NCBI GenBank assembly: GCA_005503085.1
Contig: SCOI01000001.1
Span: 186,001 to 250,000 of the forward strand
Direction: 5' to 3'
Origin: Burkholderiales bacterium C2
GTDB lineage: Bacteria > Pseudomonadota > Gammaproteobacteria > Burkholderiales > Burkholderiaceae_C
DNA: 64,000 nt
In this document: positions 1 through 8,877 of the stretch, one piece after another
How the letters are laid out: each line of letters opens with the position of its first letter
Position numbering within the stretch: position 1 is the stretch's first letter
Made by a program: the position numbers and the translations under genes
The notes under the pieces: generated by a model
The model's database searches: none
What the model was told of the DNA's origin: nothing
Seen by the model: the letters and a program-made list of their open reading frames with translations, nothing else

Positions 1-659
1 CCCCGGCCTTCGCCAACGACCATCGCGGCGGCAACGATCTGCCGGCCCGCTATGCGATCGGCACCTCGATGCTGACCGTGATCGCCTGGCCCTTCTTCGG
101 CTATGTTGCGCTGATGTCCGGTGAGATCATCCTGGTGCTGTTCGGCTCGCAATGGCTGGCCGCCGCACCGATCGCCAGCGCGCTGGCGCTGTCCGTGATG
201 CCCAACTATCTGACCGCGATGGGCCCCAGCCTGCTGGCGGCAACCGGGCATGTCAAGCGCCGCCTGCTGATCACGATGGCCTATGCCCCGATACATCTGC
301 TGGCCATTCTTAGCGCCAGCCAGTGGGGGCTGAATGCGATGGCCGCCGCCTTCGGCATCAGCAGCCTGGTCGCGCTGGCGATCTATGCGCACCAGCTGCC
401 CCGCGTGCTCGGCTGCCGTGTCGGCCAGCTCTTCGGTGCCAGCAGCAAGAGCGCGCTTGTCGCGCTGCCCTGCATCGGCGCGCAGGCGCTGGTTCGCGAG
501 CTCTGCCAGGCCTACCGGCTCAATGGCTTCATCAGCCTGGTGCTGGTCGGTGTGGCCGCCGTGCTGGTCTGGTTTGTCGTGGCCCGTCTCGCCGGCCATC
601 CGGCCTATCGGGAAATTGCCCGTTTCGCGCAGACCCGCTGGCAGCGCAAGCCCGCCTGA
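1..659 (+). CDS. Lipid-linked oligosaccharide flippase (Wzx/MATE-like), C-terminal part
   Basis: The frame is already open at base 3, so the gene begins left of the window and only about 218 C-terminal residues are seen. They form a series of hydrophobic helices (for example AWPFFGYVALMSGEIILVLF and a final segment around VLVWFVVARLAG) separated by short charged loops, as in polysaccharide-biosynthesis flippases of the MOP superfamily. The role would be to move the undecaprenyl-linked EPS repeat unit across the inner membrane. It ends 20 bases before a glycosyltransferase gene on the same strand, so it is probably the upstream member of the plus-strand EPS operon. The assignment rests on hydrophobic pattern and context; the conserved N-terminal half is missing. 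Confidence 0.72.
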   Translation, partial: PAFANDHRGGNDLPARYAIGTSMLTVIAWPFFGYVALMSGEIILVLFGSQWLAAAPIASALALSVMPNYLTAMGPSLLAATGHVKRRLLITMAYAPIHLLAILSASQWGLNAMAAAFGISSLVALAIYAHQLPRVLGCRVGQLFGASSKSALVALPCIGAQALVRELCQAYRLNGFISLVLVGVAAVLVWFVVARLAGHPAYREIARFAQTRWQRKPA

Positions 660-679
660 GCCGAGTCCAGACACCCGCC

Positions 680-1882
680 ATGCTCAAGACCGTCGCCTAC
701 CTGATACGTTCCTTCCCCGAGCCCAGCGAGACCTTCATCGCCGAGGAAGCCGCGTCTTTGCTGGACGCCGGTGTGCGTCCCTGCATCCTCCATTTGCAGG
801 ACGGCAATGCGACGGTCCTGCATCCTGCGGCCCAGACCCTGCTCGACAAGGCCTTGCGCCTGCGGATCCGGACGGCCCAACCCGCGGCCATCATCGCGAA
901 CCTGATCCGCTGGATGGGGGTGGCCCCGCTCCGAACGCTGCGTACCCTGAGCAAGGCGCTGCGCCATCCCAGCCGCTGGTGCTACTTCCAGTCGCTCGGT
1001 CCCGCCTGGTGGTGCCGGCAGCACGGCGTCGACTTCCTGCACGCGCATTTCGCCGATGTGAATTTCCAGTACGCGGCCTGCGTCTCGGCCTGGAGCGGCA
1101 TTCCCTTCGGCGTCACCACCCACGGCTATGACCTCCGCGAGGAGCCGCTCGGACGCGACGGCGCCAGCGAGCTGTATCGGAAGGCCGACGCGGTCGTGAC
1201 CATCAGCGAGTACAACCGCCGCCATATGGTGCAGTGCTATGGCCTGCCGGAAGCGAAGATCAGCGTCGTCCATTGCGGCATCGACCTCGAGCGCTTCGCC
1301 TATCTCGAACGTTCGGCGCCGGCCACCGGTGTGCCCTTGCGGCTGCTCAATGTGGGCCGGCTGGCACCCGAGAAGGGGCAGGACCTGCTGCTGCATGCGC
1401 TGGCCCGGTTGCGCCAGCAAGGGCTGCAACTGCATCTGGACATGGTCGGCGGCGGCGAGCTGGAACAAGCGCTCAAAGCACTGGTGGCCGAGCTGAACCT
1501 GGCCGACTGTGTCAGTTTTCACGGCGTGCAGCCCGAGCAGGTGGTCAGGCAGTTGCACCAGCGCGCCGATGTGTTCGTGCTGCCCTCGCGGGCCGAGGGG
1601 CTGCCGGTCGCTTGCATCGAGGCCATGGCGATGGGCACGGTCAGCATCGCCAGCCGTATCACTGGCATCCCGGAGCTGATCGAGCATGGCGTCAGCGGCC
1701 TGCTTGTCGAGGCCGGCGATGCGCGCGCACTGGCTGAGGCCATCGCCGCGCTGCAGGCCGACCCGGCCCTAGCGCAGCGCCTGCGGCTGGGCGGGCGGGC
1801 CACCGTGCTGGCCGGCTTTGATCGCGCCAAGTGCACGCGGCAGCTCATCGGCATCTGGAGCCAACAGACCTCATCGCATTAA
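680..1882 (+). CDS. GT4 family glycosyltransferase (WcaL/colanic-acid type)
   Basis: This 400-residue cytoplasmic protein has a two-Rossmann GT-B layout. The N-terminal half starts MLKTVAYLIRSFPEPSETFI, the opening typical of WcaL-like enzymes. The C-terminal half carries NVGRLAPEKGQDLLLHA and the EX7E nucleotide-sugar site as E306 and E314 (EGLPVACIE). It should add one sugar from a nucleotide donor to the growing lipid-linked repeat unit; donor and acceptor cannot be read from sequence. The ATG at 680 is chosen because the open frame further left overlaps the flippase gene and reads as non-coding, arginine-rich sequence. The next gene starts 54 bases downstream after a GC-rich inverted repeat. 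Confidence 0.9.
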   Translation: MLKTVAYLIRSFPEPSETFIAEEAASLLDAGVRPCILHLQDGNATVLHPAAQTLLDKALRLRIRTAQPAAIIANLIRWMGVAPLRTLRTLSKALRHPSRWCYFQSLGPAWWCRQHGVDFLHAHFADVNFQYAACVSAWSGIPFGVTTHGYDLREEPLGRDGASELYRKADAVVTISEYNRRHMVQCYGLPEAKISVVHCGIDLERFAYLERSAPATGVPLRLLNVGRLAPEKGQDLLLHALARLRQQGLQLHLDMVGGGELEQALKALVAELNLADCVSFHGVQPEQVVRQLHQRADVFVLPSRAEGLPVACIEAMAMGTVSIASRITGIPELIEHGVSGLLVEAGDARALAEAIAALQADPALAQRLRLGGRATVLAGFDRAKCTRQLIGIWSQQTSSH

Positions 1883-1886
1883 CTTT

Positions 1887-1913
1887 CCCTGCTGTCCCCC
1901 CGGGGCAGCAGGG
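1887..1913. repeat. GC-rich inverted repeat between two glycosyltransferase genes
   Basis: CCCTGCTG at 1887-1894 is the exact reverse complement of CAGCAGGG at 1906-1913, and the loop itself contains a C-run followed by GGGG that can extend the stem. No T-run follows on either strand, so it does not look like an intrinsic terminator. It could be an mRNA-stabilising or attenuating hairpin in the 54-base gap between the genes at 680 and 1937. Confidence 0.45.
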
Positions 1914-1936
1914 CCATATATGAAAGCACTTCCCAC

Positions 1937-3250
1937 ATGCGGCAACTGATCACGAGACTGAAGAACTGGCGCTGGGACCGGCAGAAGGAACAGGCGATGC
2001 GTGACTGGGCACAATCGCGCCGCCAACGATCGGCCGGTTCCGAGCAGCAAGCACGGCAGCTCGTCTTCCTGTGCGAGGAGTTCTTCCATCCCGATCTGCG
2101 CGGCTTTGGTGGCTTTGGCAAGACGGTCAAGAACATCGCCGACCATTACAACGGCAAGGCCGAGGATGACACCCGGGTTGTGCTGGCCTACCCCAAGGTC
2201 TCCGATCTGGTCAGCCTGCCCGAGGTGCGGACCTACCACCAGACCAGCGTCGTGCTGCGCCCCGATGAGCCCCGGCCCGCCATCGCCACCCTCGATGCCT
2301 ATGCCGACCTGATCACGGGCCTGAATCCGCGGGTGCTGATCTCGATCGACTGGTATCCCAGCTACGCCGTCCCGAGCTACGGGCTGAACGCGACGCCGTT
2401 GATCATCTGGATCCATGACCCGCGCGACCGGGAAGAGTGGGAGAAGATCGCCGAGGTCGCCGATGAGATGCACTTCCAGGGCCTGCAATCGGCCGAGCAG
2501 CTGATCGCACGCGCACGAGAAAAGAGCGTGTCCATCAAGCGGCTGTTCGAGCTCCAGCAACTGCTGCCGCGCAAGATCGTTTTCGCCACCACGGCACGGA
2601 CCCTGCTGCCGCGTGCCGAGCGCACCTATGCGATGAAACCGGTATCCGCCTACTGGCTGCCCAATCCCATCGAGATCCCGGAGATCGACAGCATCGAGTT
2701 CTCGGACAAGCCCAGCCTGCTCTATCTCGGCCGGCTCGACGCGGTCAAACGCCCCTGGATTGCGTTCGAGCTGGCCAAGCGCCATCCGGAGATCGACTTC
2801 CTGATCGCCGGTCAGGCCCACAACGTCGAGCTGATGGCGCCGTGGATCGAGCGCTACCAGCACCTGCCGAACCTGAAGCTGCTCGGCCATGTCGACGGCC
2901 CGGCCAAGGACAGGCTGCTGCGCACCTGCTGGGGGGTGCTGAACACCAGCGTGCACGAGGCCGAGCCCGTCAGCTTCCTCGAGGCCTTCTCCTACGGCAA
3001 ATGCGTGGTGTCCTGCCACGACCCCGATTTCGAGGTGACGAATTTTGGCTACTTCACCGGCGAGGTGCGCGGCGAGGGTCTGGACGAGGAGTCGCTGAGC
3101 CGCTTCGATGAGCAGATCAGAAACATCGTCGCCGACCCGCAGCAAAGGCTGGAGAAAGGCCGGCGCGGCCGCGAGGAGATGATGAAGAACCACACCTTCG
3201 CCAGCTTCCGAAGCCATCTGCAAACCATTCTGGAGACCGAAGGTCTCTGA
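1937..3250 (+). CDS. GT4-like glycosyltransferase
   Basis: The protein has 437 residues and a GT-B fold pattern. After a basic N-terminus (residues 1-35) the first domain includes LVFLCEEFFHPDLRGFGGFG. The second domain begins near LLYLGRLDAVKRPWIAFELA and has the EX7E pair at E341 and E349 (EAEPVSFLE), followed by AFSYGKCVVS. It is expected to be a cytoplasmic or membrane-associated transferase adding a sugar to the EPS repeat unit. It is more divergent than the 680-1882 enzyme and I cannot match it to a named subfamily. The next gene starts 5 bases after its stop. Confidence 0.83.
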   Translation: MRQLITRLKNWRWDRQKEQAMRDWAQSRRQRSAGSEQQARQLVFLCEEFFHPDLRGFGGFGKTVKNIADHYNGKAEDDTRVVLAYPKVSDLVSLPEVRTYHQTSVVLRPDEPRPAIATLDAYADLITGLNPRVLISIDWYPSYAVPSYGLNATPLIIWIHDPRDREEWEKIAEVADEMHFQGLQSAEQLIARAREKSVSIKRLFELQQLLPRKIVFATTARTLLPRAERTYAMKPVSAYWLPNPIEIPEIDSIEFSDKPSLLYLGRLDAVKRPWIAFELAKRHPEIDFLIAGQAHNVELMAPWIERYQHLPNLKLLGHVDGPAKDRLLRTCWGVLNTSVHEAEPVSFLEAFSYGKCVVSCHDPDFEVTNFGYFTGEVRGEGLDEESLSRFDEQIRNIVADPQQRLEKGRRGREEMMKNHTFASFRSHLQTILETEGL

Positions 3251-3255
3251 TCGCC

Positions 3256-5211
3256 ATGCAGGGCCTACGCAACGACATCCAGGCATTGCGCGGCTTGGCC
3301 GTGCTGGTGGTGCTGCTCTACCACGTCCAGATCGGTGGCGTGGAGGCCGGCTATCTGGGTGTCGACATCTTCTTCGTGATCTCCGGCTATCTGATCACGA
3401 CCCTGGTCGCTGCGGGCATTCAGCGCGGTGACTTCCGGCTGGCGGACTTCTATCTGCGGCGCGCCAAGCGTCTGCTGCCGGCCGCCTATCTGACCATCCT
3501 GCTCACCGCCTTGCTGGCCCCCTGGTTCCTGAATCGCCAGGAACTGCATGACTTCGCGCTGCAGGTGCTGGGCTCGGTCAGCTTCACCGCCAATATGGTG
3601 CTGTGGCAGCAGACCGGCTATTTCGAGGGCGCGAGCGACCTCAAGCCGCTGCTGCATATGTGGTCGCTGTCGCTGGAGGAGCAGTACTACATGCTGCTGC
3701 CTGCCGCACTGCTGCTGCTGCGCCGGTCCTGGTGGAAACCGGCCGTGCTGGCCGCGCTGCTGATCAGCCTGGGGCTGTGCGTGCTCGGCACCGAGTACAA
3801 GCCCGTCGCGACCTTCTATCTGCTGCCCACGCGCGCCTGGGAGCTGTTGATCGGATCGATAGCGGCCCTGCTGGTCACCGGCCATGCCCAGCCCGAGCGC
3901 CTCGCCAATGCGCCCTTGCTGCGCCTGTTGTTCTATCCCGCGCTGCTGACCCTGCTGGTCCTGCCTTTCTATCCCGTGCAGGCCAGCCATCCGGGCCCGG
4001 CCGCGCTCGTGATCTGTCTGGCGACCCTGCTGGTGATACTGCGGCGCCACGCCGGCCTGGAACAGCTGCGCCTGACCCGGGGCTTCGCGCGCATCGGCGA
4101 TATGTCCTACTCGCTCTACCTGGTCCACTGGCCCATCGTGGCCCTGATCAAGAATGCCTGGGTCGGCCCCGATGGCGCCCTGCCGCTGTCGCTGCGGCTC
4201 ACCGCGCTGCTGCTGGCGTTCGCGGCGGCCTATCCGATGTACCGCTTCGTCGAGGAACCGCTGCGGCGCGCGCAGCTGCGCTGGACGGCGGGTGCGCTGA
4301 CGAAGACGGTGGCGGTCTCGCTGCTGCTGGTGCTGATCGCTCCGCTGAGCTTGTACGCGACGCGATCCTCGGTCGACTTCCAGCAGATACGCAAGGTCAA
4401 TTTCGGCTTCGATGCGGCCTGCGACCAGAACGCGCCCTACACCGCCAAGCCCGAGTGCAGCAGCGCGCCCCATCCCAAGGTTCTGGTCTGGGGAGACTCC
4501 TATGCGATGCACCTGCTGCCGGGTCTGCTGGCATTGCCGGAGCTGGGCGGTGTGGCCCAAGCGACCCGCTCTAACTGCGGCCCCTTGCTTGATATCGGAC
4601 CGCAGCGTCTTCTGAACCCCAGACCAGGTCCCGTCTATGACCGCGAATGGGCCCTGCAATGCATGGAGTTCAACCGGGCGGTCCTCGACGCGATTCGAAG
4701 CACCGAATCGATCAAGACCGTCGTCCTGTCCAGTCCCTTGTCGCAGTACACCGATGGCACGAAATGGATCAACCTGGTGGAGGGCGATACCGGCATCACC
4801 GCCGAGCAACCAGCTCTGAGTCAAGCCGCCAAGGCGCTGCTCGCAACCGCCGCCGAGCTGCGGGCTGCGGGCAAGAAGGTCGTGCTGATCGCCCCGCCAC
4901 CCAGCGCGGACTTCAATATCGGTGCCTGTCTGGAACGGCGCTTGAGCGGACGCATCGCGCTGGGCGGCTACGAGGGATGCGAGGTGCCGCTGGATATCTA
5001 CCGCGACAAGCGCGCGGCCGTGATCGAGCTGCTGGATGCCGTCGAGCGTGGCGGACTTGAGGTCATACGGTTCGACCGGTTTCTGTGCGGCGCGCAAAGC
5101 TGCAAGACACAGATCGACGGTACGATGATTTACCGTGACTCGGGTCACCTCTCCCATGAGGGATCGCGCTTGCTGGCCAGGCAGATGAACTGGGCGCAAC
5201 ACATCAGATAA
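3256..5211 (+). CDS. Membrane acyltransferase with fused SGNH domain (OafA-type)
   Basis: The protein has 651 residues. Residues about 5-340 are an acyltransferase-3 integral membrane domain: ALRGLAVLVVLLYHV (with the family histidine), GYLGVDIFFVISGYLI, and many hydrophobic helices. The C-terminal part (about 390-651) is an SGNH-hydrolase-like domain with G413-D414-S415 in WGDSYAMHLLPG and a late DSGHLSHEG block that supplies the Asp/His pair. Proteins of this layout O-acetylate O-antigen or EPS sugars, the membrane domain delivering acetyl from the cytoplasm and the SGNH domain transferring it in the periplasm. It is one of three acyltransferase-3 genes in the plus-strand cassette, which suggests several acyl decorations. 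Confidence 0.92.
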   Translation: MQGLRNDIQALRGLAVLVVLLYHVQIGGVEAGYLGVDIFFVISGYLITTLVAAGIQRGDFRLADFYLRRAKRLLPAAYLTILLTALLAPWFLNRQELHDFALQVLGSVSFTANMVLWQQTGYFEGASDLKPLLHMWSLSLEEQYYMLLPAALLLLRRSWWKPAVLAALLISLGLCVLGTEYKPVATFYLLPTRAWELLIGSIAALLVTGHAQPERLANAPLLRLLFYPALLTLLVLPFYPVQASHPGPAALVICLATLLVILRRHAGLEQLRLTRGFARIGDMSYSLYLVHWPIVALIKNAWVGPDGALPLSLRLTALLLAFAAAYPMYRFVEEPLRRAQLRWTAGALTKTVAVSLLLVLIAPLSLYATRSSVDFQQIRKVNFGFDAACDQNAPYTAKPECSSAPHPKVLVWGDSYAMHLLPGLLALPELGGVAQATRSNCGPLLDIGPQRLLNPRPGPVYDREWALQCMEFNRAVLDAIRSTESIKTVVLSSPLSQYTDGTKWINLVEGDTGITAEQPALSQAAKALLATAAELRAAGKKVVLIAPPPSADFNIGACLERRLSGRIALGGYEGCEVPLDIYRDKRAAVIELLDAVERGGLEVIRFDRFLCGAQSCKTQIDGTMIYRDSGHLSHEGSRLLARQMNWAQHIR

Positions 5212-5226
5212 GCGGCATCGAGCAAA

Positions 5227-6261
5227 GTGAGCACACGGCAACCCCCATCGAACCGATTGCAAGAGATCGACGCACTGCGCGGCATCGCCGCGCTGATGGT
5301 CGTGCTGTTTCATTTCACGAGCAAGTTCGACGAGCTCTACGGACACGCCAGCGCGCCCGCCTTTGCGCTGCCCTGGGGGCATTACGGTGTCAATCTGTTC
5401 TTCATGATCAGCGGCTTCGTGATCTTCATGACACTGGCGCGCACACGGCAGCCGGCTGATTTCATCGTCTCGCGCTTCAGCCGCCTGTATCCGGCCTACT
5501 GGTTCGCGGTTGCGCTGACCTTTGGCGTCACCGCCTGGCTGGGCCTGCCCGGCAAGACGGTGGGCTGGGGCGACGCGCTGCTGAACCTGCTGATGTTCCA
5601 TGGCCTGTTCAAGGTGCCCAATGTCGATGGCGTCTACTGGACCCTGCTGGTCGAACTGCTGTTCTATGCCTGGTCGCTGTTGGCTTTCCGGCTCGGACTG
5701 CTGGCGCGCATCCATCTGCTGCTGGCCGCCGCGCTGGCGCTGCGCCTGGTCTATTTCATTGCCGCGCAGGCCTTCGGCATCGACCTGCCCTGGACCCTGT
5801 CGCAGCTGCTGATACTGCCCTTCATCGCCTGGTTCGCTTGCGGCATCATGGTCTACCGACTCAGCCATGACAGCCGCACGCGAGGCCTCGATCTGGCACT
5901 GATCGCCGCCGCGGTGCTGACCCTGGCCATCACCGAGTCGCCCTTCTTGGGCGCGCTGGCCGCCGCGCTGACCGTCCTGCTCTACCTCGCCGCCAGCCGG
6001 CGCCTGCCACTGCTGCGCATCGCCGTGCTGACCTGGCTGGGCGAGATCTCCTACACGCTGTACCTGGTGCACGAGAACATCGGCTGGGCCGTGATGCTGC
6101 GACTGAAGGCCCAGGGCTTTGATCCGAACGTCTCGATCATGATCGTGGTTGCCCTGTCGCTGCTGCTGGCCTGGGCCATCACCCGCTGCATCGAGAAGCC
6201 CGCGATGGCACTCATCCGCAGCCGCTATCGCCAGCGGCAAACCACTGCCGTGCCGACATGA
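5227..6261 (+). CDS. Acyltransferase-3 family membrane protein
   Basis: This 344-residue integral membrane protein starts at GTG (5227), 15 bases after the preceding stop. It shows the family landmarks EIDALRGIAALMVVLFHF, HYGVNLFFMISGFVIFM and RFSRLYPAYWFAV, plus about ten hydrophobic segments. There is no extra SGNH or soluble domain, unlike the gene upstream. It probably transfers an acyl group to an EPS sugar on the membrane-embedded intermediate. Its last four bases form an ATGA overlap with the next gene, an SGNH protein, suggesting translational coupling and a two-protein version of the single-chain enzyme at 3256-5211. Confidence 0.9.
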   Translation: MSTRQPPSNRLQEIDALRGIAALMVVLFHFTSKFDELYGHASAPAFALPWGHYGVNLFFMISGFVIFMTLARTRQPADFIVSRFSRLYPAYWFAVALTFGVTAWLGLPGKTVGWGDALLNLLMFHGLFKVPNVDGVYWTLLVELLFYAWSLLAFRLGLLARIHLLLAAALALRLVYFIAAQAFGIDLPWTLSQLLILPFIAWFACGIMVYRLSHDSRTRGLDLALIAAAVLTLAITESPFLGALAAALTVLLYLAASRRLPLLRIAVLTWLGEISYTLYLVHENIGWAVMLRLKAQGFDPNVSIMIVVALSLLLAWAITRCIEKPAMALIRSRYRQRQTTAVPT

Positions 6262-7181
6262 GCCGCGGGCGGCTGCTGGCAACCTCGGTGATTGCAGGGC
6301 TCGGGCTGGCGGCGGCCTGGCAGGTCAGCGGCCTGCATCTGGGCGACACCGAGGAGCGTCGCCTGGCGCAACGCCTGCCCGACTTCGCGCGGGCCGCTGC
6401 GCTGCCGCCATGCGCAGGCGCCGACCAGGCGGCGCTGCGCCTGCTGATCCTGGGCCAATCGAATGCCGCCAACCATGGGGCACCCGCCGAAAACGACGGC
6501 CGCTCACCTCTGGACCTCTGGACCCCACAAGGTTGTGTGCAGGCCACCGACCCCTTGCCCGGCGGCAGCGGCTCGGGTGGCAGCATCTGGTCGCACCTGC
6601 CCGATGCGCTGCGGGCGCTCGGCCGGCAGCACCGACTGAGCCTGGCCGTCATCGCGGTCGACGCCAGCAGCATCGCCGACTGGAGCGACGCCAAGGGTCC
6701 GCTGGGCCGGCATCTGCAGCAACGTCTGCAGGCGCTGCATGCGGCCGGCTGGCAGCCCGATCTGGTGCTGTGGCAGCAGGGCGAGGCCGATACGCGCAAA
6801 GGCACAGCTCAGGCCGAGTACCAGCAGAGTTTCGAGCGCCTGCGCCTGAGCCTGCGCGAGCAGGGCATCGCAGCGCCCATGCTGCTGGCCCGCTCGACCC
6901 TGTGCGGCGGTCGGCGCAGCGAGCCGGTGCGCGCGGCCATCACCGATCTGCAGCGCCTGCACACCGACCTGCTGGCCGGCCCCGATACCGATCAGCTCGA
7001 CGCGGCGGCAACCCGCTTCGGGGCCTGCCATTTCTCGCAAGCGGGGCTGGCCCAGGCGGCCGTGCTCTGGGCTCGCACCATTGACGATGCGCTGCGCAGC
7101 ACGAAAACTGGCGAGCCGGCCGCCCTCCCGGCATCAACCCTGTGGTCCGCCACCGGCCAAGCGCCGACACTCAGACCCTAG
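6258..7181 (+). CDS. Secreted or membrane-anchored SGNH esterase-like protein
   Basis: The protein has 307 residues. An N-terminal hydrophobic stretch (about residues 7-22) is a signal peptide or anchor. The SGNH block I motif is LILGQSNAANHG with Ser68, and WQQGEADT matches the conserved QGE-D element of sialate O-acetylesterase-like (SASA) proteins; a His in ACHFSQAG near residue 280 could complete the site. It likely acts in the periplasm as carbohydrate O-acetylesterase, or as the transfer partner of the acyltransferase at 5227-6261, with which it shares an ATGA stop/start overlap. The substrate is not known. The last residues (after about 290) look unstructured. Confidence 0.8.
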   Translation: MSRGRLLATSVIAGLGLAAAWQVSGLHLGDTEERRLAQRLPDFARAAALPPCAGADQAALRLLILGQSNAANHGAPAENDGRSPLDLWTPQGCVQATDPLPGGSGSGGSIWSHLPDALRALGRQHRLSLAVIAVDASSIADWSDAKGPLGRHLQQRLQALHAAGWQPDLVLWQQGEADTRKGTAQAEYQQSFERLRLSLREQGIAAPMLLARSTLCGGRRSEPVRAAITDLQRLHTDLLAGPDTDQLDAAATRFGACHFSQAGLAQAAVLWARTIDDALRSTKTGEPAALPASTLWSATGQAPTLRP

Positions 7182-7193
7182 CACCACGACCCT

Positions 7194-8876
7194 ATGCATA
7201 CGAGAGTGAAGAACGAGCCCATCCAGATCCTTCAGGGTCGCCCGCAGTTTCGGGATCGCGATCTGGCCGCGCTGGCCCAGCGTGCCGGAGCGGCCGAGGC
7301 CTGGCGTCAAGCACTGAAGAACGGCCCCGAGGCCGCGCTGCAGCAGGTGGATGGCGATTTCGCGGTGGCGCTGAGCACCGCGGATGGCGATGTCTTCCTG
7401 GCCACCGACAAGTTCGCGACGCACACACTCTGCTATGCGCTGGTCGATGGCCAGTTGCTGGTCAGCCCGGCCGCCAAGGACCTGGCCCAGCCCGGCGACG
7501 ATATCGATGTGCAGGCAATCTACAACTATCTGTATTTCCACTGCATCCCCTCGCCCGGCACCATCTTCAAGAACGTGCTGCGCCTGCCGCCGGCCCATTA
7601 CCTGTGGTTCAGCCAGGGCCGTATCAGCGTCAAGCCCTACTGGACGCCGCGCTTCGATGAGCAGGGGTCGGCCGATTTCGCGGCCCTGAAGCAGACGTTC
7701 CTGAGTCATCTGCAAGAGGGCGTGCGACGCCAGCTCGACGGCAGCAAACCGGCCTGCTTCCTCAGCGGCGGCACCGACAGCTCCACCGTCGCCGGCATGA
7801 TCGCGCGCGAGACCGGCAGTGGCGCGGACAGCTACTCGATCGGCTTCGATGCCGAGGGCTATGACGAGATGGCCTATGCGCGGCTCGCCGCCCGCCATTT
7901 CGGCACCCGCCACCACGAGTACTACGTGACGCCGGACGATCTGGTGCGTGGCATCCCCGAGATGGCGGCCCATCTGGACCAGCCCTTCGGCAACTCCTCG
8001 GTGCTGCCGGCCTATTACTGCGCCAAGATGGCCCGGCAGGACGGCGTGAGCCGACTGCTGGCCGGCGACGGCGGCGATGAGCTCTACGGCGGCAACTCCC
8101 GCTATGCCAAGCAGCGTCTGTTCGATCTCTACCAGCAGGTGCCCGGCCTGCTGCAGCGCGGCCTGCTGGAGCCGCTGCTGCTGAAGACGCCGCTGGGCAA
8201 GCTGCCGCTGCTGCGCAAGGGCGCCAGCTATGTGGAGCAGGCCGCGACCCCGATGCCCGACCGCTTGCAGCTCTACAACCTGATCACCCGGGTCGGCCCG
8301 GCCCAGGTGCTATCGCCCGAGATCCTCTCTCGCATCGATCTGGCCGCGCCGCTGCGCCACCAGCAGGCGACCTGGCGCGAGCCCGGCGATTGCAGCCCGC
8401 TGAACCGCGAGCTGGCTTTTGACTGGCGCTACACGCTGGCCGAAAGCGATCTGCCCAAGGTGCGGGCCGCCACGGCACTGGGCGGCGTCTCGGTGGGCTT
8501 CCCGATGCTGGACGATGCGCTGCTGTCGCTGTCCTTGCGCCTGCCGGTCGACTACAAGCTCAAGGGCCAGCAGCTGCGCTGGTTCTTCAAGGAGGCGCTG
8601 CGCGGTTTCCTGCCCGACGAGATCATCAGCAAACGCAAGCAGGGTTTCGGCCTGCCCTTCGGCGTCTGGACCACCCGCACGCCGGCGCTGCGAGCGCTGG
8701 CCGAGGATTCGCTGCATGGCTTGGCCGGCCGCGGCATCGTGCGCGCCGACTACATCAAACAGCTGCTCGACCAGCAGTTGCCCGCCCATCCCGGCTACTA
8801 CGGCGAGATGGTCTGGATCCTGATGATGCTGGAGCAGTGGCTGCGCGCCCACCGCCCCAATTGGACCGTGCGTTGA
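7194..8876 (+). CDS. Asparagine-synthetase-like ligase without the glutaminase cysteine
   Basis: The protein has 560 residues. The C-terminal two thirds are a clear AsnB-type synthetase domain: the PP-loop SGGTDSSTV near residue 191, GDGGDELYGG, and KQGFGLPFGVW near the end. The N-terminal domain retains a weak Ntn-hydrolase-like pattern (VDGDFAVALSTADGDVFLATD) but the protein starts MHTRVKNEP rather than Met-Cys-Gly, so the Cys nucleophile needed to release ammonia from glutamine is absent. It may use free ammonia or, like beta-lactam-synthetase-type relatives, activate a carboxylate by adenylation for amide formation with another amine. It sits next to a phosphatase homologue and within 3 kb of an ATP-grasp ligase, suggesting amide or aminoacyl decoration of the EPS. 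Confidence 0.83.
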   Translation: MHTRVKNEPIQILQGRPQFRDRDLAALAQRAGAAEAWRQALKNGPEAALQQVDGDFAVALSTADGDVFLATDKFATHTLCYALVDGQLLVSPAAKDLAQPGDDIDVQAIYNYLYFHCIPSPGTIFKNVLRLPPAHYLWFSQGRISVKPYWTPRFDEQGSADFAALKQTFLSHLQEGVRRQLDGSKPACFLSGGTDSSTVAGMIARETGSGADSYSIGFDAEGYDEMAYARLAARHFGTRHHEYYVTPDDLVRGIPEMAAHLDQPFGNSSVLPAYYCAKMARQDGVSRLLAGDGGDELYGGNSRYAKQRLFDLYQQVPGLLQRGLLEPLLLKTPLGKLPLLRKGASYVEQAATPMPDRLQLYNLITRVGPAQVLSPEILSRIDLAAPLRHQQATWREPGDCSPLNRELAFDWRYTLAESDLPKVRAATALGGVSVGFPMLDDALLSLSLRLPVDYKLKGQQLRWFFKEALRGFLPDEIISKRKQGFGLPFGVWTTRTPALRALAEDSLHGLAGRGIVRADYIKQLLDQQLPAHPGYYGEMVWILMMLEQWLRAHRPNWTVR

Positions 8877-8877
8877 A

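Noticed and set aside
3265-6282. A 1005-codon open frame on the minus strand opposite two acyltransferase genes
   Set aside because: The translation is dominated by Gln, Gly, Arg and His with no domain or membrane pattern. It is the antisense of GC-rich codons of two well-supported genes, so it is a composition artefact.
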